Origin: JAWXBK01 sp040878185
GTDB lineage: Bacteria > Pseudomonadota > Alphaproteobacteria > Dongiales > Dongiaceae
Length of the DNA: 64,000 nucleotides
Assembly (NCBI GenBank): GCA_040878185.1
Contig: JBBDMS010000048.1
Span: 1-64,000 of the forward strand
Direction: 5' to 3'
Numbering within the stretch: position 1 is the stretch's first letter; the number at the start of each line of letters is the position of its first letter. Shown one piece after another: positions 17,602 through 27,454 of the stretch. Under the pieces are notes generated by a model. It saw nothing but the letters and a program-made list of their open reading frames with translations, ran no database searches and was not told the origin of the DNA. The position numbers and the translations under genes were made by a program.

Positions 17602-17953
17602 CGGATCGGATCTCCCGGTGCGTCGTCGGTCGAATGCCGACAATAGGGGGCGGGTAGTATGGGGGCGGCAATATGGCGGCGCCCGGCTGAGCCGCGCAAG
17701 CGGCGGAAAGCAGCCTCTTCGGCCGCCCTTATAGGGGCAGAACCGGCCCGTAGGGCCCCGGTTCCGCATTTCAGGGGAGCTTCTTGACCCTCTGACCCCC
17801 ACCCCCTAAGTTCCGCCCGCCTTCCGGCAAGAACCCTGTTCTTCCCGGTCCCGAGGGGCCCCGCCCGTCCGCGAGTATCGCGCACGGGCGCGTACTGCGT
17901 TTGGCTATTTGCCATCCTCGGGAAGCAGGGCACGGACGTAACACGGAGCGAGC
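17602..17953. other. Divergent intergenic region between aacS and ffh
   Basis: About 350 bases, very GC-rich near aacS, with the ffh upstream region at the right end. No gene, RNA hallmark or convincing promoter hexamers were found. In particular the conserved SRP RNA loop sequences were looked for because of ffh and not seen. Confidence 0.5.
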
Positions 17954-19372
17954 ATGTTTGAAGCGTTGTCGGAAAAACTGACCGGGGTGTTCGACCGCCT
18001 GACGCGGCGCGGCGCACTCGCGGAATCCGACGTCGACGCGGCGTTGCGCGAAGTGCGCATCGCGTTGCTCGAAGCTGACGTGGCGTTGCCGGTCGCACGC
18101 GATTTCATCGCGAACGTGCGCGAGGCGGCGGTCGGCGAGGCGGTGCTGAAGAGCGTCACGCCGGGCCAGATGGTCGTGAAGATCGTGCACGACAATCTGA
18201 TCGAGGCGCTCGGCGGCACCGGCGAAGCCCTCAATCTCAATGCGCCATCACCAGTCGTCGTGCTGATGGTCGGCTTGCAGGGCTCCGGCAAAACGACGTC
18301 GACCGCGAAGCTCGGCCTTCGCCTCACCTCGCGCGACAACAAGCGCGTGCTGATGGCCTCGCTCGATACCAGGCGGCCCGCGGCACAACATCAGCTCGCC
18401 GTGCTCGGCGAACAGACCGGCGTCCAGACGCTCAACATCGTGGCCGGCGAACCGCCACTGTCGATTGCGAAGCGCGCGCTGACGACGGCGAAGCTCGGCG
18501 GCTTCGACATCCTGCTGCTCGACAGCGCCGGCCGCCTGCATATCGACGACGATCTGATGGCCGAGATCGCCGCGATCGCCGATGCGACCAAGCCGACAGA
18601 AACGTTGCTCGTCGCCGATGCGATGACCGGCCAGGACGCGGTCACCGTCGCGCAGAGCTTCAAGGAGAAAGTCGGCGTCACCGGCATCATGCTGACGCGG
18701 GTCGATGGCGATGCGCGCGGCGGTGCGGCGCTCTCGATGCGCGCGGTCACCGGCGCACCGATCAAGTTCATCGGCACCGGCGAAAAAATCGATGCGCTCG
18801 AACCCTTCCATCCCGAACGGATCGCCGGCCGCATCCTCGGCATGGGCGACGTGGTCGGCCTGGTGGAACGCGCGGCCGAGACGATCGAACGCGACGAAGC
18901 CGAAAAGCTCGCGCGCAAGATGCAGAAAGGCGAGTTCGATCTCGACGATCTCGCAAAACAGCTCGATCAGCTCGAAAAAATGGGCGGGCTCGGCGGCATC
19001 GCGGCCATGCTGCCCGGCGTCAAGAACATCCAGCAGCAGATGGCGACGCACAAGGTCGATGACGGTGCGATCCGCCGCCAGCGCGCGATCCTCTCTTCGA
19101 TGACGCGCGGCGAGCGGCGCAAGCCGGATCTGATCAAGGCCTCGCGCAAGCGGCGCATCGCGTCGGGCTCGGGCACGACGGTCGCCGACGTGAACAAGCT
19201 CCTGAAACAGCATCAGGAGATGGCGCGGCTGATGAAGCAGATGGGCAAGCTCGGCAAGAAAGGCCTGATGCGCTCGGGCCTCGGCGCCCTGTTCGGCGGC
19301 GGCGGCATGGGTGGCGGGATGGGGAGCGGCGGATTGCCGCCCGGATTCAAGCCCGGGGGTGGCAACCGATGA
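17954..19372 (+). CDS. ffh: Signal recognition particle GTPase Ffh
   Basis: A 472-residue SRP54 protein that, with 4.5S RNA, targets membrane proteins to FtsY and SecYEG. The N domain is followed by the G domain with P-loop GLQGSGKTTSTAKL (107-120), DTRRPAA, LLDSAGRLHID and LTRVDGDARGGA. The M domain contains the RNA-binding RRIASGSG and Met-rich helices. The tail is a Gly/Met-rich low-complexity stretch. It starts the block that continues into rpsP-rimM-trmD-rplS, and its stop overlaps the start of the next gene (ATGA). Confidence 0.98.
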   Translation: MFEALSEKLTGVFDRLTRRGALAESDVDAALREVRIALLEADVALPVARDFIANVREAAVGEAVLKSVTPGQMVVKIVHDNLIEALGGTGEALNLNAPSPVVVLMVGLQGSGKTTSTAKLGLRLTSRDNKRVLMASLDTRRPAAQHQLAVLGEQTGVQTLNIVAGEPPLSIAKRALTTAKLGGFDILLLDSAGRLHIDDDLMAEIAAIADATKPTETLLVADAMTGQDAVTVAQSFKEKVGVTGIMLTRVDGDARGGAALSMRAVTGAPIKFIGTGEKIDALEPFHPERIAGRILGMGDVVGLVERAAETIERDEAEKLARKMQKGEFDLDDLAKQLDQLEKMGGLGGIAAMLPGVKNIQQQMATHKVDDGAIRRQRAILSSMTRGERRKPDLIKASRKRRIASGSGTTVADVNKLLKQHQEMARLMKQMGKLGKKGLMRSGLGALFGGGGMGGGMGSGGLPPGFKPGGGNR

Positions 19373-19752
19373 TCGCGCATCTCTCGCTCGGCGTCGCCGA
19401 TCTCGAACGCGCGCGCCGCTTCTACGATGCCGTGCTGCCCGCGCTCGGCTATGCGCGCGTCTACGATGTCGATGGCGGTTGCGGTTACGGAGCGACGCCG
19501 GACGAGCCGGTCTTCTGGATCAATTTGCCGCTCGACGAAAGCCGCGCGGTATCGGCCAGCAACGGCACACACATTGCCTTCGCGGCACCGAGCCGCAAAT
19601 CGGTCGACGAATTTCATGCAGCCGCGCTGCGCCACGGCGCCAGGGACAATGGCGCGCCGGGCCTGCGCGACTACACGCCAACCTATTACGCCGCGTTCGT
19701 GTTCGACCCCGATGGGCACGCGATCGAGGCGGTCTGTTTCGAACCGAAATGA
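19369..19752 (+). CDS. VOC-family (glyoxalase/bleomycin-resistance fold) protein
   Basis: A 127-residue vicinal-oxygen-chelate protein. It opens with HLSLGVADLERARRFYDAVL, the classic first VOC beta-alpha unit, and ends with YYAAFVFDPDGHAIEAVCFE, in which His and Glu are candidate metal ligands. Many such proteins are metalloenzymes acting on lactoylglutathione or related adducts; this one is not assigned. It overlaps ffh by four bases (ATGA), so it is translationally coupled, and it is inserted between ffh and rpsP, which are usually neighbours. Confidence 0.85.
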   Translation: MIAHLSLGVADLERARRFYDAVLPALGYARVYDVDGGCGYGATPDEPVFWINLPLDESRAVSASNGTHIAFAAPSRKSVDEFHAAALRHGARDNGAPGLRDYTPTYYAAFVFDPDGHAIEAVCFEPK

Positions 19753-19791
19753 ACAACCTGACGAATTCAATCGAAGAGGAGTGACTACGCA

Positions 19792-20280
19792 ATGTCGTTG
19801 AAAATCCGCATGGCGCGCGCCGGCGCCAAGAAGCGTCCGTTCTATCACATCGTGATCGCCGAATCGCGCAGCCCGCGTGACGGCCGGTTCATCGAGCGTA
19901 TCGGCAGCTACAATCCGATGCTGCCGCGCGGCGACGAGAATCGCGTCGTGCTGAAAGAGGATCGCGCGAAGCATTGGCTCTCGAACGGCGCGACGCCGTC
20001 CGAGCGCGTTGCTTATTTCCTCGCGGCGAAAGGCCTCGGCGAAAAGCCGAAGCAGCGCGTGCAGACGACGAAGCAGATGCCGAAGGCCAAGGCGCAGGAG
20101 CGTCTGAAGGCCACGGAAGATGCGAAGGTCGCAGCCGAGGCCGCGAAGAAGGCCGAACAGGCTGCTGCTGTCGAAGCTGCCGCCGCCACTGCTGCCGCCG
20201 CGGAAGCCGCCGCCGCAGCGCCGGCTGAAGAAGCGCCCGCTGCCGAAGAACCGGCCGCCGAAGAACCGGCCGCGAGCTGA
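19792..20280 (+). CDS. rpsP: 30S ribosomal protein S16
   Basis: The first 80 or so residues ([40 protein letters not shown]) are canonical S16, which binds 16S rRNA early in 30S assembly. At 162 residues it is about twice the usual length: residues about 105 to 162 are an Ala/Glu/Lys-rich low-complexity tail ([20 protein letters not shown]). Such C-terminal extensions are known in alphaproteobacterial S16. The start is preceded by GAAGAGGAG at good spacing. First gene of rpsP-rimM-trmD-rplS. Confidence 0.97.
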   Translation: MSLKIRMARAGAKKRPFYHIVIAESRSPRDGRFIERIGSYNPMLPRGDENRVVLKEDRAKHWLSNGATPSERVAYFLAAKGLGEKPKQRVQTTKQMPKAKAQERLKATEDAKVAAEAAKKAEQAAAVEAAAATAAAAEAAAAAPAEEAPAAEEPAAEEPAAS

Positions 20281-20304
20281 TCGCGGACGTAACGGGTTGC
20301 GACG

Positions 20305-20946
20305 ATGGCGGATCGCGTTCTACTCGGGCGGATCGCCGGCGCACATGGCGTGCGCGGCGAGGTGCGGCTTGCGAGCTTCACCGAACAGCCTGAAGCGATC
20401 GCTGCCTACGGGCCGCTCTCTGACAAGAGCGGCAAGCGGCAGTTCGCGCTGGTGCTGAAGGGCCGGGTGCGCGGCGACAATCTGGTCGCCGCGATCGCCG
20501 GCATCGGGGATCGCAATCAGGCCGAAGCGCTCGCGGGTACCGAACTCTATGTCGATCGCACGCAACTGCCGGCGATCGACGACGAGGCCGAATACTATCA
20601 TGTCGATCTCATCGGCCTCGACGTCGAGGACGAAGACGGTCGCGCGCTCGGGCGGGTGATGAACGTCGCCGATTACGGTGCCGGTCCGATGCTCGAGATC
20701 CGGGGCGAGGGCGGCGAATTATTGCTGCCTTTCACCGACGCGGTGGTGCCCGTGGTCGATCTCGCCGGCGGGCGGCTGGTCGTGGTGCCGCCGGCCGAAA
20801 TCGAGGCGAGACCCCCCGCGGGGTCCGACGCGGATGGCGAACCTTCGGACGAGCCGGCCGCCGAAGGGACAGGCGGGGACGAGGCGGCCGGGTCAGACCC
20901 CGCATCGGTCCAATCCGACCAAAACGGCGGCCGGGGGCAGCGATGA
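20305..20946 (+). CDS. rimM: Ribosome maturation factor RimM
   Basis: A 213-residue protein needed for maturation of the 30S head, binding S19. The N-terminal RimM domain ([20 protein letters not shown]) is followed by a PRC-barrel with [16 protein letters not shown] and [23 protein letters not shown]. The tail after about residue 170 is an acidic, Gly-rich extension. It sits between rpsP and trmD, and its stop overlaps the trmD start by four bases, indicating translational coupling. Confidence 0.96.
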   Translation: MADRVLLGRIAGAHGVRGEVRLASFTEQPEAIAAYGPLSDKSGKRQFALVLKGRVRGDNLVAAIAGIGDRNQAEALAGTELYVDRTQLPAIDDEAEYYHVDLIGLDVEDEDGRALGRVMNVADYGAGPMLEIRGEGGELLLPFTDAVVPVVDLAGGRLVVVPPAEIEARPPAGSDADGEPSDEPAAEGTGGDEAAGSDPASVQSDQNGGRGQR

Positions 20947-21692
20947 CCGGGCTCGAAACCGCACCGGGAACGGTCACCCCCTGGCGGGCCAAGATATTGA
21001 CGATCTTCCCGGATATGTTCCCGGGATCGCTCGGCCAGTCGCTTGCCGGGCGGGCGCTCGAGGCCGGAATCTGGTCGCTGGAAACGGTGGACATTCGGCG
21101 GTTCGCGCGCGATAAACACGCCTCCGTCGACGATACCCCTTTCGGCGGCGGGGCCGGCATGGTGATGCGGCCGGATGTGGTGGATGCGGCTTTGGCCGCG
21201 GAAGCCGAGGGCCGCACGATCTATCTGAGCCCCCGCGGCCGTCTGCTCGACCAGTCTCTGGTTCGGGCGCTGGCAGCCGAACCGGTGCTGACGCTGTTAT
21301 GCGGGCGCTATGAAGGGGTGGACGAACGGGTGATCGAAGCACGGTCGCTGGAGCTGGTGAGCCTCGGCGATTTCGTACTCTCGGGCGGCGAGCCAGCCGC
21401 GATCGCCCTGATCGACGCGGTGGTACGGCTTCTGCCGGGCGTGGTCGGCGCACCGGAGGGGCTGGAAGAGGAGAGTTTCGAAACGGGATTGCTCGAATAT
21501 CCCCATTACACGCGACCGGCCGATTGGCTCGGACGCACCGTGCCGGAGGTACTGCTCTCCGGCCATCACGAACGCATCCGCGCCTGGCGGCGCGAGCAGG
21601 CGGAACGGTTCACGAAGGAACGCAGGCCCGATCTCTGGACGCGCTATCTGGCGGACAGCGGTGCCGACGGCAAGAAGGACAGAAAAGGATGA
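20943..21692 (+). CDS. trmD: tRNA (guanine-N1-)-methyltransferase TrmD
   Basis: A 249-residue SPOUT methyltransferase forming m1G37 in tRNAs reading CNN codons, preventing frameshifting. Motifs include [53 protein letters not shown], the SAM-knot [15 protein letters not shown] and [14 protein letters not shown]. The first dozen residues precede the usual MW/IL-TIFP start, a small extension dictated by the ATGA overlap with rimM. Its stop overlaps the upstream ATG candidate of rplS. Confidence 0.97.
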   Translation: MTGLETAPGTVTPWRAKILTIFPDMFPGSLGQSLAGRALEAGIWSLETVDIRRFARDKHASVDDTPFGGGAGMVMRPDVVDAALAAEAEGRTIYLSPRGRLLDQSLVRALAAEPVLTLLCGRYEGVDERVIEARSLELVSLGDFVLSGGEPAAIALIDAVVRLLPGVVGAPEGLEEESFETGLLEYPHYTRPADWLGRTVPEVLLSGHHERIRAWRREQAERFTKERRPDLWTRYLADSGADGKKDRKG

Positions 21693-21697
21693 CGGCG

Positions 21698-22108
21698 ATG
21701 AGCATGTTGAACGAGCTGGAGGCGGCCAACGAGGCCAGCCTCGCCGGAAAGAAAACGATCCCCGAGTTCGCGCCCGGCGATACGGTGCGCGTGCAGGTGA
21801 AGATCGTCGAAGGCGACCGCGAGCGGTTGCAGGCCTTCGAAGGCGTGTGCATCGCGCGGCGCAATGCCGGCGTGAACTCGTCCTTCACGGTGCGCAAGAT
21901 TTCCTATGGCGAAGGCGTCGAGCGCGTGTTCCCGCTCTACAGCCCGCTGGTCGATGCGATCGAGCTGGTGCGCCGCGGCAATGTGCGCCGGGCAAAGCTC
22001 TATTATCTTCGCGGCCGTCGCGGCAAGTCGGCGCGTATCGGCGAGAAGACCCGCGGCGTCGGGTCGAATGCCGAAGGCGACGAGAGCAGCGATACCGCCA
22101 AGTCCTGA
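21698..22108 (+). CDS. rplS: 50S ribosomal protein L19
   Basis: About 136 residues; L19 lies at the 30S-50S interface. [20 protein letters not shown] and [14 protein letters not shown], then [18 protein letters not shown] [19 protein letters not shown], are diagnostic. Three in-frame ATGs compete: 21689 (overlapping the trmD stop), 21698 and 21704. The Shine-Dalgarno-like AAGGA at 21685-21689 abuts the first but stands eight bases before 21698, so the second was preferred. The final residues are an acidic, Ser-rich tail. Last gene of the rpsP operon. Confidence 0.95.
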   Translation: MSMLNELEAANEASLAGKKTIPEFAPGDTVRVQVKIVEGDRERLQAFEGVCIARRNAGVNSSFTVRKISYGEGVERVFPLYSPLVDAIELVRRGNVRRAKLYYLRGRRGKSARIGEKTRGVGSNAEGDESSDTAKS

Positions 22109-22151
22109 GCCGGGCCCGCGATCGGTAACAGTGCATCGGTAACGGATTGAT

Positions 22152-23558
22152 ATGACCGAACCGCGCACGCTGTTCGACAAGATCTGGCAGAGCCATCTGG
22201 TCCATCGTCAGGACGATGGCACCTGCCTCATCTACATCGATCGTCATCTCGTCCATGAGGTGACCAGCCCGCAGGCCTTCGAAGGCCTGCGCATGACCGG
22301 GCGCAAAGTGCACCGGCCCGAGGCGAGCCTGGCCGTCGCCGATCACAACGTACCGACCAGTGATCGCTCAAAGGGCATTGCCGACCGGGAATCGCGCATC
22401 CAGGTCGAGACGCTCGAAAAGAACTGCGCCGAATTCGGCGTGCCCTATTTCTCGATGGACGATATCCGCCAGGGAATCGTGCATATCATCGGGCCGGAAC
22501 AGGGCATGACCCAACCCGGCATGACGATCGTCTGCGGCGACAGCCACACCTCGACGCATGGCGCGTTCGGCGCGCTCGCCTTCGGTATCGGCACCTCCGA
22601 GGTCGAGCATGTGCTGGCGACCCAGACGCTGATCCAGACGCCGGCCAAGAACATGCGCATCTCGGTCAACGGCAAATTGCCGCTCGGCGTCACCGCGAAG
22701 GATGCGATCCTCGCCATCATCGGCAAGATCGGCACCGCCGGCGGCACCGGCCATGTCATCGAATATGCCGGCGATGCGATCCGGGCGCTCTCGATGGAAG
22801 GGCGCATGACGGTCTGCAACATGTCGATCGAGGCGGGCGCGCGCGCCGGCCTGATCGCGCCGGACGAAACGACGTTCGAGTATCTGAAGGGCCGGCCGAT
22901 GGCGCCGAAGGCCGGGCAATGGGAACAGGCGGTCGCCTTCTGGCGCACGCTGCCCTCGGACGAGGGCGCGCGCTACGACCGCGAGGTCGTGCTGGATGCA
23001 GCCCAGATCCCGCCGCAGGTCACCTGGGGCACAAGCCCGGAAGACGTGCTGCCGATCACCGGCAGCGTGCCGCATCCCCAGGATGCGAAGGACGAGGGGA
23101 AGCGCCGTGCGATCGAACGTTCGCTCGATTACATGGGCCTCGTGCCGGGCACGAAGCTGACCGACGTCAAGGTCGACCGCGTGTTCATCGGTTCCTGCAC
23201 CAACGGGCGCATCGAGGATCTGCGCGCGGTCGCCGCGATCTCGAAGGGCCGCAAGGTCGCGGCCGGCGTGCAGGCGATGGTCGTGCCGGGTTCCGGTCTC
23301 GTGAAGGAACAGGCCGAGCGCGAAGGCATCGACCGCGTGCTGATCGAGGCGGGTTTCGACTGGCGCGAGCCGGGCTGCTCGATGTGCCTCGCGATGAACG
23401 CCGACCGGCTCGAGCCGGGCGAACGCTGCGCTTCGACCTCGAACCGCAATTTCGAGGGACGGCAGGGTCGCGGCGGGCGCACCCATCTGATGAGCCCGGC
23501 GATGGCTGCCGCCGCGGCGTTCAGCGGCCATCTCGCCGATGTACGCGAGTTACAGTAG
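22152..23558 (+). CDS. leuC: 3-isopropylmalate dehydratase large subunit
   Basis: A 468-residue aconitase-fold protein that, with LeuD, isomerises 2-isopropylmalate to 3-isopropylmalate in leucine synthesis. The 4Fe-4S ligands are in [13 protein letters not shown] and [39 protein letters not shown] and [19 protein letters not shown] are family hallmarks. It follows rplS by 43 bases. Unusually, its partner leuD is not adjacent but starts 4.5 kb downstream at 28037 after a cyclase and the scaffold gap. Confidence 0.98.
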   Translation: MTEPRTLFDKIWQSHLVHRQDDGTCLIYIDRHLVHEVTSPQAFEGLRMTGRKVHRPEASLAVADHNVPTSDRSKGIADRESRIQVETLEKNCAEFGVPYFSMDDIRQGIVHIIGPEQGMTQPGMTIVCGDSHTSTHGAFGALAFGIGTSEVEHVLATQTLIQTPAKNMRISVNGKLPLGVTAKDAILAIIGKIGTAGGTGHVIEYAGDAIRALSMEGRMTVCNMSIEAGARAGLIAPDETTFEYLKGRPMAPKAGQWEQAVAFWRTLPSDEGARYDREVVLDAAQIPPQVTWGTSPEDVLPITGSVPHPQDAKDEGKRRAIERSLDYMGLVPGTKLTDVKVDRVFIGSCTNGRIEDLRAVAAISKGRKVAAGVQAMVVPGSGLVKEQAEREGIDRVLIEAGFDWREPGCSMCLAMNADRLEPGERCASTSNRNFEGRQGRGGRTHLMSPAMAAAAAFSGHLADVRELQ

Positions 23559-23664
23559 GGCGCGAGCTGCAATAGGCAATGCGCCGCCGCCGCACTTGGG
23601 TGCGGCCTCGATCTGGCCATGGTTTGGCTGGAAAGATCACGATGGCGGCTATGGGAGATGCGCG

Positions 23665-24393
23665 ATGAACCGATGGATTTCGCTTTCGGCGTGTCGTCGG
23701 CTTGTGGCCGGTGCGGCGCTCCTGATCGCCGGCGCAGGTTTTGCGATCGCAGCCCACGCCCAGGAAACCGACGCAAGCGACGAGGCGGTCGAGCAGCTTT
23801 CGAGTGACTATACCGCCATCGCCGGCGGCTGGTGGCTCGAACAGAAATGCCGCAAGCTGGCGTTCGAACAGAAGATCGCCTTCGAGTGGAACGTCGGTCA
23901 GCTGACCGATGCGATCACCAACGAACTGGGCGCGGCTTGGGTCGCGGCCCGGCAGAAATCGGCAAAGGAAATCGCGCTCGACCTCGCCTGCGACGATTCG
24001 GCGACGTCGCTGATCGGCGATTCGGTCACGCTTGCCCATATTGTGACGGACCAGCTCACCGGCCTCGTCTACGAAGCGGGCGTCACCGACCGCGATTATC
24101 TCACCGACCGTTACGCGTCGATGGCGCAGGGTCTCGCGGTCGCCGATCGCTGCCGCTATGGCACCGATGCCTCGCGCGCCGAATATAAGACCTGGGTCGA
24201 GCAGATCGGTACGGCGCTCGATCAGCGCTATCCGGGAGTCAATTTCCCCTCGCTCGCGACCGATGCGCGGCTCGAGATCGATGCGGCAACCGTCACCTGC
24301 ACGCCGGAACTCGATGTGCGCATCCAGTCGTTCCAGGCGGCAACGCGGGCGCTTGGAATCGATCTCGGCGTGATCGCACCGCCGCAGGGCTAG
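23665..24393 (+). CDS. Secreted protein of unknown function
   Basis: A 242-residue protein with a Sec signal peptide (RLVAGAALLIAGAGFAIAAHAQ, cleaved near residue 33). The mature part is helical and acidic with several cysteines (in WWLEQKCRKL, LDLACDDS, ADRCRYG and VTCTPEL), which suggests disulfides in the periplasm. No family is recognised. The ATG at 23665 is preceded by GGGAG and starts the signal peptide. It sits 45 bases upstream of the cyclase gene in the same orientation, so a functional link (for example sensing) is possible but unproven. Confidence 0.7.
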   Translation: MNRWISLSACRRLVAGAALLIAGAGFAIAAHAQETDASDEAVEQLSSDYTAIAGGWWLEQKCRKLAFEQKIAFEWNVGQLTDAITNELGAAWVAARQKSAKEIALDLACDDSATSLIGDSVTLAHIVTDQLTGLVYEAGVTDRDYLTDRYASMAQGLAVADRCRYGTDASRAEYKTWVEQIGTALDQRYPGVNFPSLATDARLEIDAATVTCTPELDVRIQSFQAATRALGIDLGVIAPPQG

Positions 24394-24438
24394 GTCAGAC
24401 CCGAACGGCGCACGCGACCGGCGCCCGGCCGACTTCGC

Positions 24439-26886
24439 ATGAGCATCGATATTACCAACATGCCCGACGACAGGAACGATCGGCACCCGGCCGATCGCGG
24501 CCATGCTGCGACCGCTGCGCGCGTCGAGGCGATGCTGGAGGCGCTGGCGGCCTGCACCGTCACTCTGGCGGCAAGTGCGCTCTGGCACGAGGCGATCGGC
24601 GATATTCTCGCGCGGCTCGGTCGCGCCAGCGAGGTGAGCCGCGTCACCTTGTTCGAAATTCATCCCGGGCCCGACGGGTCGCCGGTCGAAAGCTGCCGGT
24701 TCGACTGGGCGGAGCCGGGCCTCGCGCCGATCTCGGGCGATCCGCACTACGCGAATATCCCCATCACCGATCCGGCGACCGGTGCGCTCGACGATTGGAG
24801 TAGCCGGCGCGCCGCGGGCGAGATCGTCGCCGCGTTGCGCCGCGAGACGACGGACGATATCAGGCGCATTTTCGAGGAACACGGCACCCTGTCATTTCTC
24901 TCGGTGCCGCTGCATGTCGAAGGAACCTGGTGGGGCTTTCTCGGCTTCGACGATTGCCGTTCCGAGCGACCCTGGAGCGCGCTCGAAATCGGTCTGCTGC
25001 GTGCGGCCGCGACCGTGATGGCCGGTGCGATCCAGCGCGAGCGCATGGAACAGCGTCTTCGCCAGAGCGAAGAGCGTTATTCGCTGGCAGCGCGCGGCGC
25101 GAATGACGGGCTGTTCGACTTCGATCTTGCGGCGGGAACGGCATTCTGCACCGAACGGGTGCGCGAAATTCTGTGCGCCAATCTCGATGTCGGTTGCGGG
25201 CCAGCCGCGCTTGCCGATTTCTTCGTGCCCGAGGATGCGCGCGTCTTTGCAACAAGACTTGCGGGTGTTTTCCGCGACCACATCGAGCAGTTCGATTTCG
25301 AGGGCCGCCTGCGCGCGGGCGAGCGCGATATGCAGCACTGGATCGTGCTGCGCGGCCTCGTTCTCTATGGCGACGATGGCGCCGCGCAGCGCGTGGTCGG
25401 TTCGCTGCGCGACATCACCGCGCGCAAGATCGCCGAATCCGACCTGGCGCACGCGCGCGGGCAGCTCGCCGAAGCGGTCGAGGCGATCCAGGACGGGTTC
25501 GTGGTGTTCGACGCCGAAGACCGCATCGCGCTCTACAACACGCATTATCTCGAAAGCTTCTCGGCGAAGCCCGAATCGGTGCGGGTCGGTATGACGATTC
25601 GCGAGCTGCTCGAACTCGAGGCCTCGGTGCGCTTCCCGGCGCCCGACCAGCGCGACGAGTACGAGGCCTGGGTGGCCGAGAAGGTGGCCGAGCACAAGGC
25701 GCTGATGCGCGATTTCGTGCATCGGCGGCATAACGGCCGCTGGGCGCGGCTCAACGAATACCGCACCGCCGATGGCGGCATCGTCGGCATTCTGACCGAC
25801 GTGACCGACCTCAAGAACCGGTCGATCGAATTGAAGCGCAGCCGCCAGCTTCTGAAGGCGGTGATCGATGCGGTGCCGGCGCTGATCAGCGTCAAGGATG
25901 CCGAATCGCGCTATCTGATGATGAACCGCTTCCAGGCCGAACTGTACGGCACGACCACCGGCGATGCGGTCGGCCGCACCGCGAGCGAGATCATGGGGGC
26001 CGATTACGGCGAACAGGCTCGCGCGCTCGATCGGCGCGTTCTCGAGACCGGCGAACAGGTCTCGCTGATGGAACAGGATTTCGTCGATGCCAGCGGCGGC
26101 GTGCATGACTGGTACACGATCAAGCTGCCGCTGCATGGCGAGGCGAATGTGCCCGAGGGCATCGTCACCGTCGCGCTCGACGTGACGCAGCTCATCCGGC
26201 TGGAGCGCGCCCGCGCCAATCTCGCGCGCTATGTGCCGCCCTCGATGGCGACCATCCTCGCCGAAGCCGACGAGCCGATGGGTCCGCCGCGCGAACAGGT
26301 GATCGCCGTTCTGTTCGTCGACATCGTCGGCTTTACCGCGCTCGCGTCGGAAGAAGCGCCCGCCGAAATCTTCGCCCTGTTGCGCGGCTTCCAGTCGCGC
26401 ATGGCCGATGCGGTCTTCGCGCATGGCGGCACGCTCGACAAGTTCACCGGCGACGGGGTGATGGCGACGTTCGGCACGCCCGATACCGGTCCGCGCGATG
26501 CCGGCAATGCGCTCGCCTGCGCGCGCGCGATCGAGCGCACGATGGCCGTGTGGAACGCGGAACGCGCCGCATCCGGTGCTGCGCCGGTCCGCGTCGTCAT
26601 GGGGCTCCATTTCGGATCTGCGTTGCTTGGCACGGTCGGCGACGAACGGCGGCTCGAATTCGCGGTGATCGGCGATACGGTGAACGTTGCGGCACGGTTG
26701 GAATCCCTCGCCCGCGAACTCGATGCCGGCATGGTGATGAGCGGCGCGCTCTACGAAGCGGTCGAACGCGAGATCGCATCGGGCGCTGGCGATCTCGGCT
26801 CGCTGTTCGACGGGCTCGAACGACGACCGGCGCAGGCCTTGCGCGGGCGCCGCCAGCCGGTCGACCTCTGGGTGTTGCCGCGATAG
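24439..26886 (+). CDS. GAF/PAS-domain class III adenylate/guanylate cyclase
   Basis: An 815-residue cytoplasmic signalling protein. An N-terminal GAF-like region (about 35-195; LSVPLHVEGTWWGFLGFDDC) is followed by two or three PAS units (about 215-330, 345-455 with GFVVFDAEDRIALYNTHYLE, and 460-585 with ISVKDAESRYLMMNRFQAEL). The C-terminal class III catalytic domain has LFVDIVGFT (first metal aspartate near 627), DKFTGDGVMATFG (substrate lysine and second metal aspartate near 668-674) and VNVAARLE (transition-state Asn and Arg). No transmembrane segment was seen. It should make cAMP or cGMP in response to a soluble or redox signal. Confidence 0.9.
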   Translation: MSIDITNMPDDRNDRHPADRGHAATAARVEAMLEALAACTVTLAASALWHEAIGDILARLGRASEVSRVTLFEIHPGPDGSPVESCRFDWAEPGLAPISGDPHYANIPITDPATGALDDWSSRRAAGEIVAALRRETTDDIRRIFEEHGTLSFLSVPLHVEGTWWGFLGFDDCRSERPWSALEIGLLRAAATVMAGAIQRERMEQRLRQSEERYSLAARGANDGLFDFDLAAGTAFCTERVREILCANLDVGCGPAALADFFVPEDARVFATRLAGVFRDHIEQFDFEGRLRAGERDMQHWIVLRGLVLYGDDGAAQRVVGSLRDITARKIAESDLAHARGQLAEAVEAIQDGFVVFDAEDRIALYNTHYLESFSAKPESVRVGMTIRELLELEASVRFPAPDQRDEYEAWVAEKVAEHKALMRDFVHRRHNGRWARLNEYRTADGGIVGILTDVTDLKNRSIELKRSRQLLKAVIDAVPALISVKDAESRYLMMNRFQAELYGTTTGDAVGRTASEIMGADYGEQARALDRRVLETGEQVSLMEQDFVDASGGVHDWYTIKLPLHGEANVPEGIVTVALDVTQLIRLERARANLARYVPPSMATILAEADEPMGPPREQVIAVLFVDIVGFTALASEEAPAEIFALLRGFQSRMADAVFAHGGTLDKFTGDGVMATFGTPDTGPRDAGNALACARAIERTMAVWNAERAASGAAPVRVVMGLHFGSALLGTVGDERRLEFAVIGDTVNVAARLESLARELDAGMVMSGALYEAVEREIASGAGDLGSLFDGLERRPAQALRGRRQPVDLWVLPR

Positions 26887-27057
26887 CCGGGCTGCGCGTC
26901 GACCCGCATCGGGGCGAGTTATCCACAGAGATCTTCCGCGAACCGGAGGCGTCTGGCGCCTGTAAGCGGCGTCTGCGCGGCCCGTCGCCGGGATAAGTCA
27001 GGAAAACCCCCGGTTTTCTCTATTACGGGGGTCAACCGCGGCCGCTGCGTTTCTTTT

Positions 27058-27078
27058 TGCAATTAAGAATGATTTGCA
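27058..27078. promoter_or_regulatory. Possible Fur-type iron-regulatory box
   Basis: TGCAA and TTGCA flank an 11-base centre within an AT-rich island that stands out in this GC-rich genome. On the minus strand it reads GCAAATCATTCTTAATTGC, resembling Fur boxes ahead of iron-uptake genes. An ATG lies 16 bases to the right (27095), but the reading frame runs into the N gap, so a target gene cannot be named. Confidence 0.35.
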
Positions 27079-27187
27079 TTATTAACTCTCCTGCATGGCC
27101 GGATCAGAGGCAGTCTCCCGCCAACGATCCGATCCGCAGGAAGGGGCGTGCCACCTCTCCTGCACAAGGACGACGCGGTGCCGGGCC

Positions 27188-27197
27188 NNNNNNNNNN
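27188..27197. other. Assembly gap (10 N)
   Basis: Ten undetermined bases, a conventional placeholder rather than a measured length. The coding sequence on the right side begins abruptly inside a helix-turn-helix domain, so real sequence is missing. Confidence 0.99.
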
Positions 27198-27321
27198 CGG
27201 CATCGCGCCGAAGACCGCGGTGACCCACATCGAGCGCATCTACACCAAGACCGCGGTCACCAACCGCGCGTCGGTCACCCGTTTCGCCATCCGGCACGGG
27301 CTCGTCGGTCCGCTCCCCTGA
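27198..27321 (+). CDS. Truncated LuxR-type HTH protein (3' end only)
   Basis: From the first full codon at 27199 to the TGA at 27319-27321, the frame reads GIAPKTAVTHIERIYTKTAV, then TNRASVTRFAIRHGLVGPLP. This is the second half of a LuxR/GerE-type DNA-binding domain: the recognition helix KTAVTHIERIYTK and the dimer helix RASVTRFAIRHGL. Everything upstream is lost in the N gap. The partner domain (receiver, autoinducer-binding or HD hydrolase) cannot be told. It may belong to a gene split by the gap or to a misjoined contig. Confidence 0.55.
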
Positions 27322-27454
27322 CCTCCGGCAGGGACACCGGCACCGCGTCGGCTCTGCTAATCTCCCTTCAGAAATCAGTATTCGCCGGCGCCCGCCGGTG
27401 TTGAGCATTTGTCGGATCGCCGGTCGGCGGTTCGCGAGCCCGGGGAGAGTTGCC

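Larger units (their letters stand above)
26887..27454. other. Largely non-coding stretch with a scaffold gap
   Basis: Between the cyclase and RDD genes. It contains a lone TTATCCACA (26919-26927), a 7-bp stem ACCCCCG/CGGGGGT (27006-27012 with 27026-27032), an AT-rich Fur-like inverted repeat (27058-27078), the N run (27188-27197) and a truncated LuxR-type HTH (27198-27321). No complete gene is supported here; sequence is clearly missing at the gap. Confidence 0.6.

Noticed and set aside
17760..17953. SRP RNA gene near ffh
   Set aside because: The conserved GNAR-type loop and AGCAGCC-like bases of bacterial SRP RNA were not found here.
26919..26927. Perfect DnaA-box TTATCCACA as evidence of a replication origin
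   Set aside because: It is single; no cluster of boxes, dnaA/parAB/hemE context or AT-rich unwinding region with repeats is present. Most likely coincidence.
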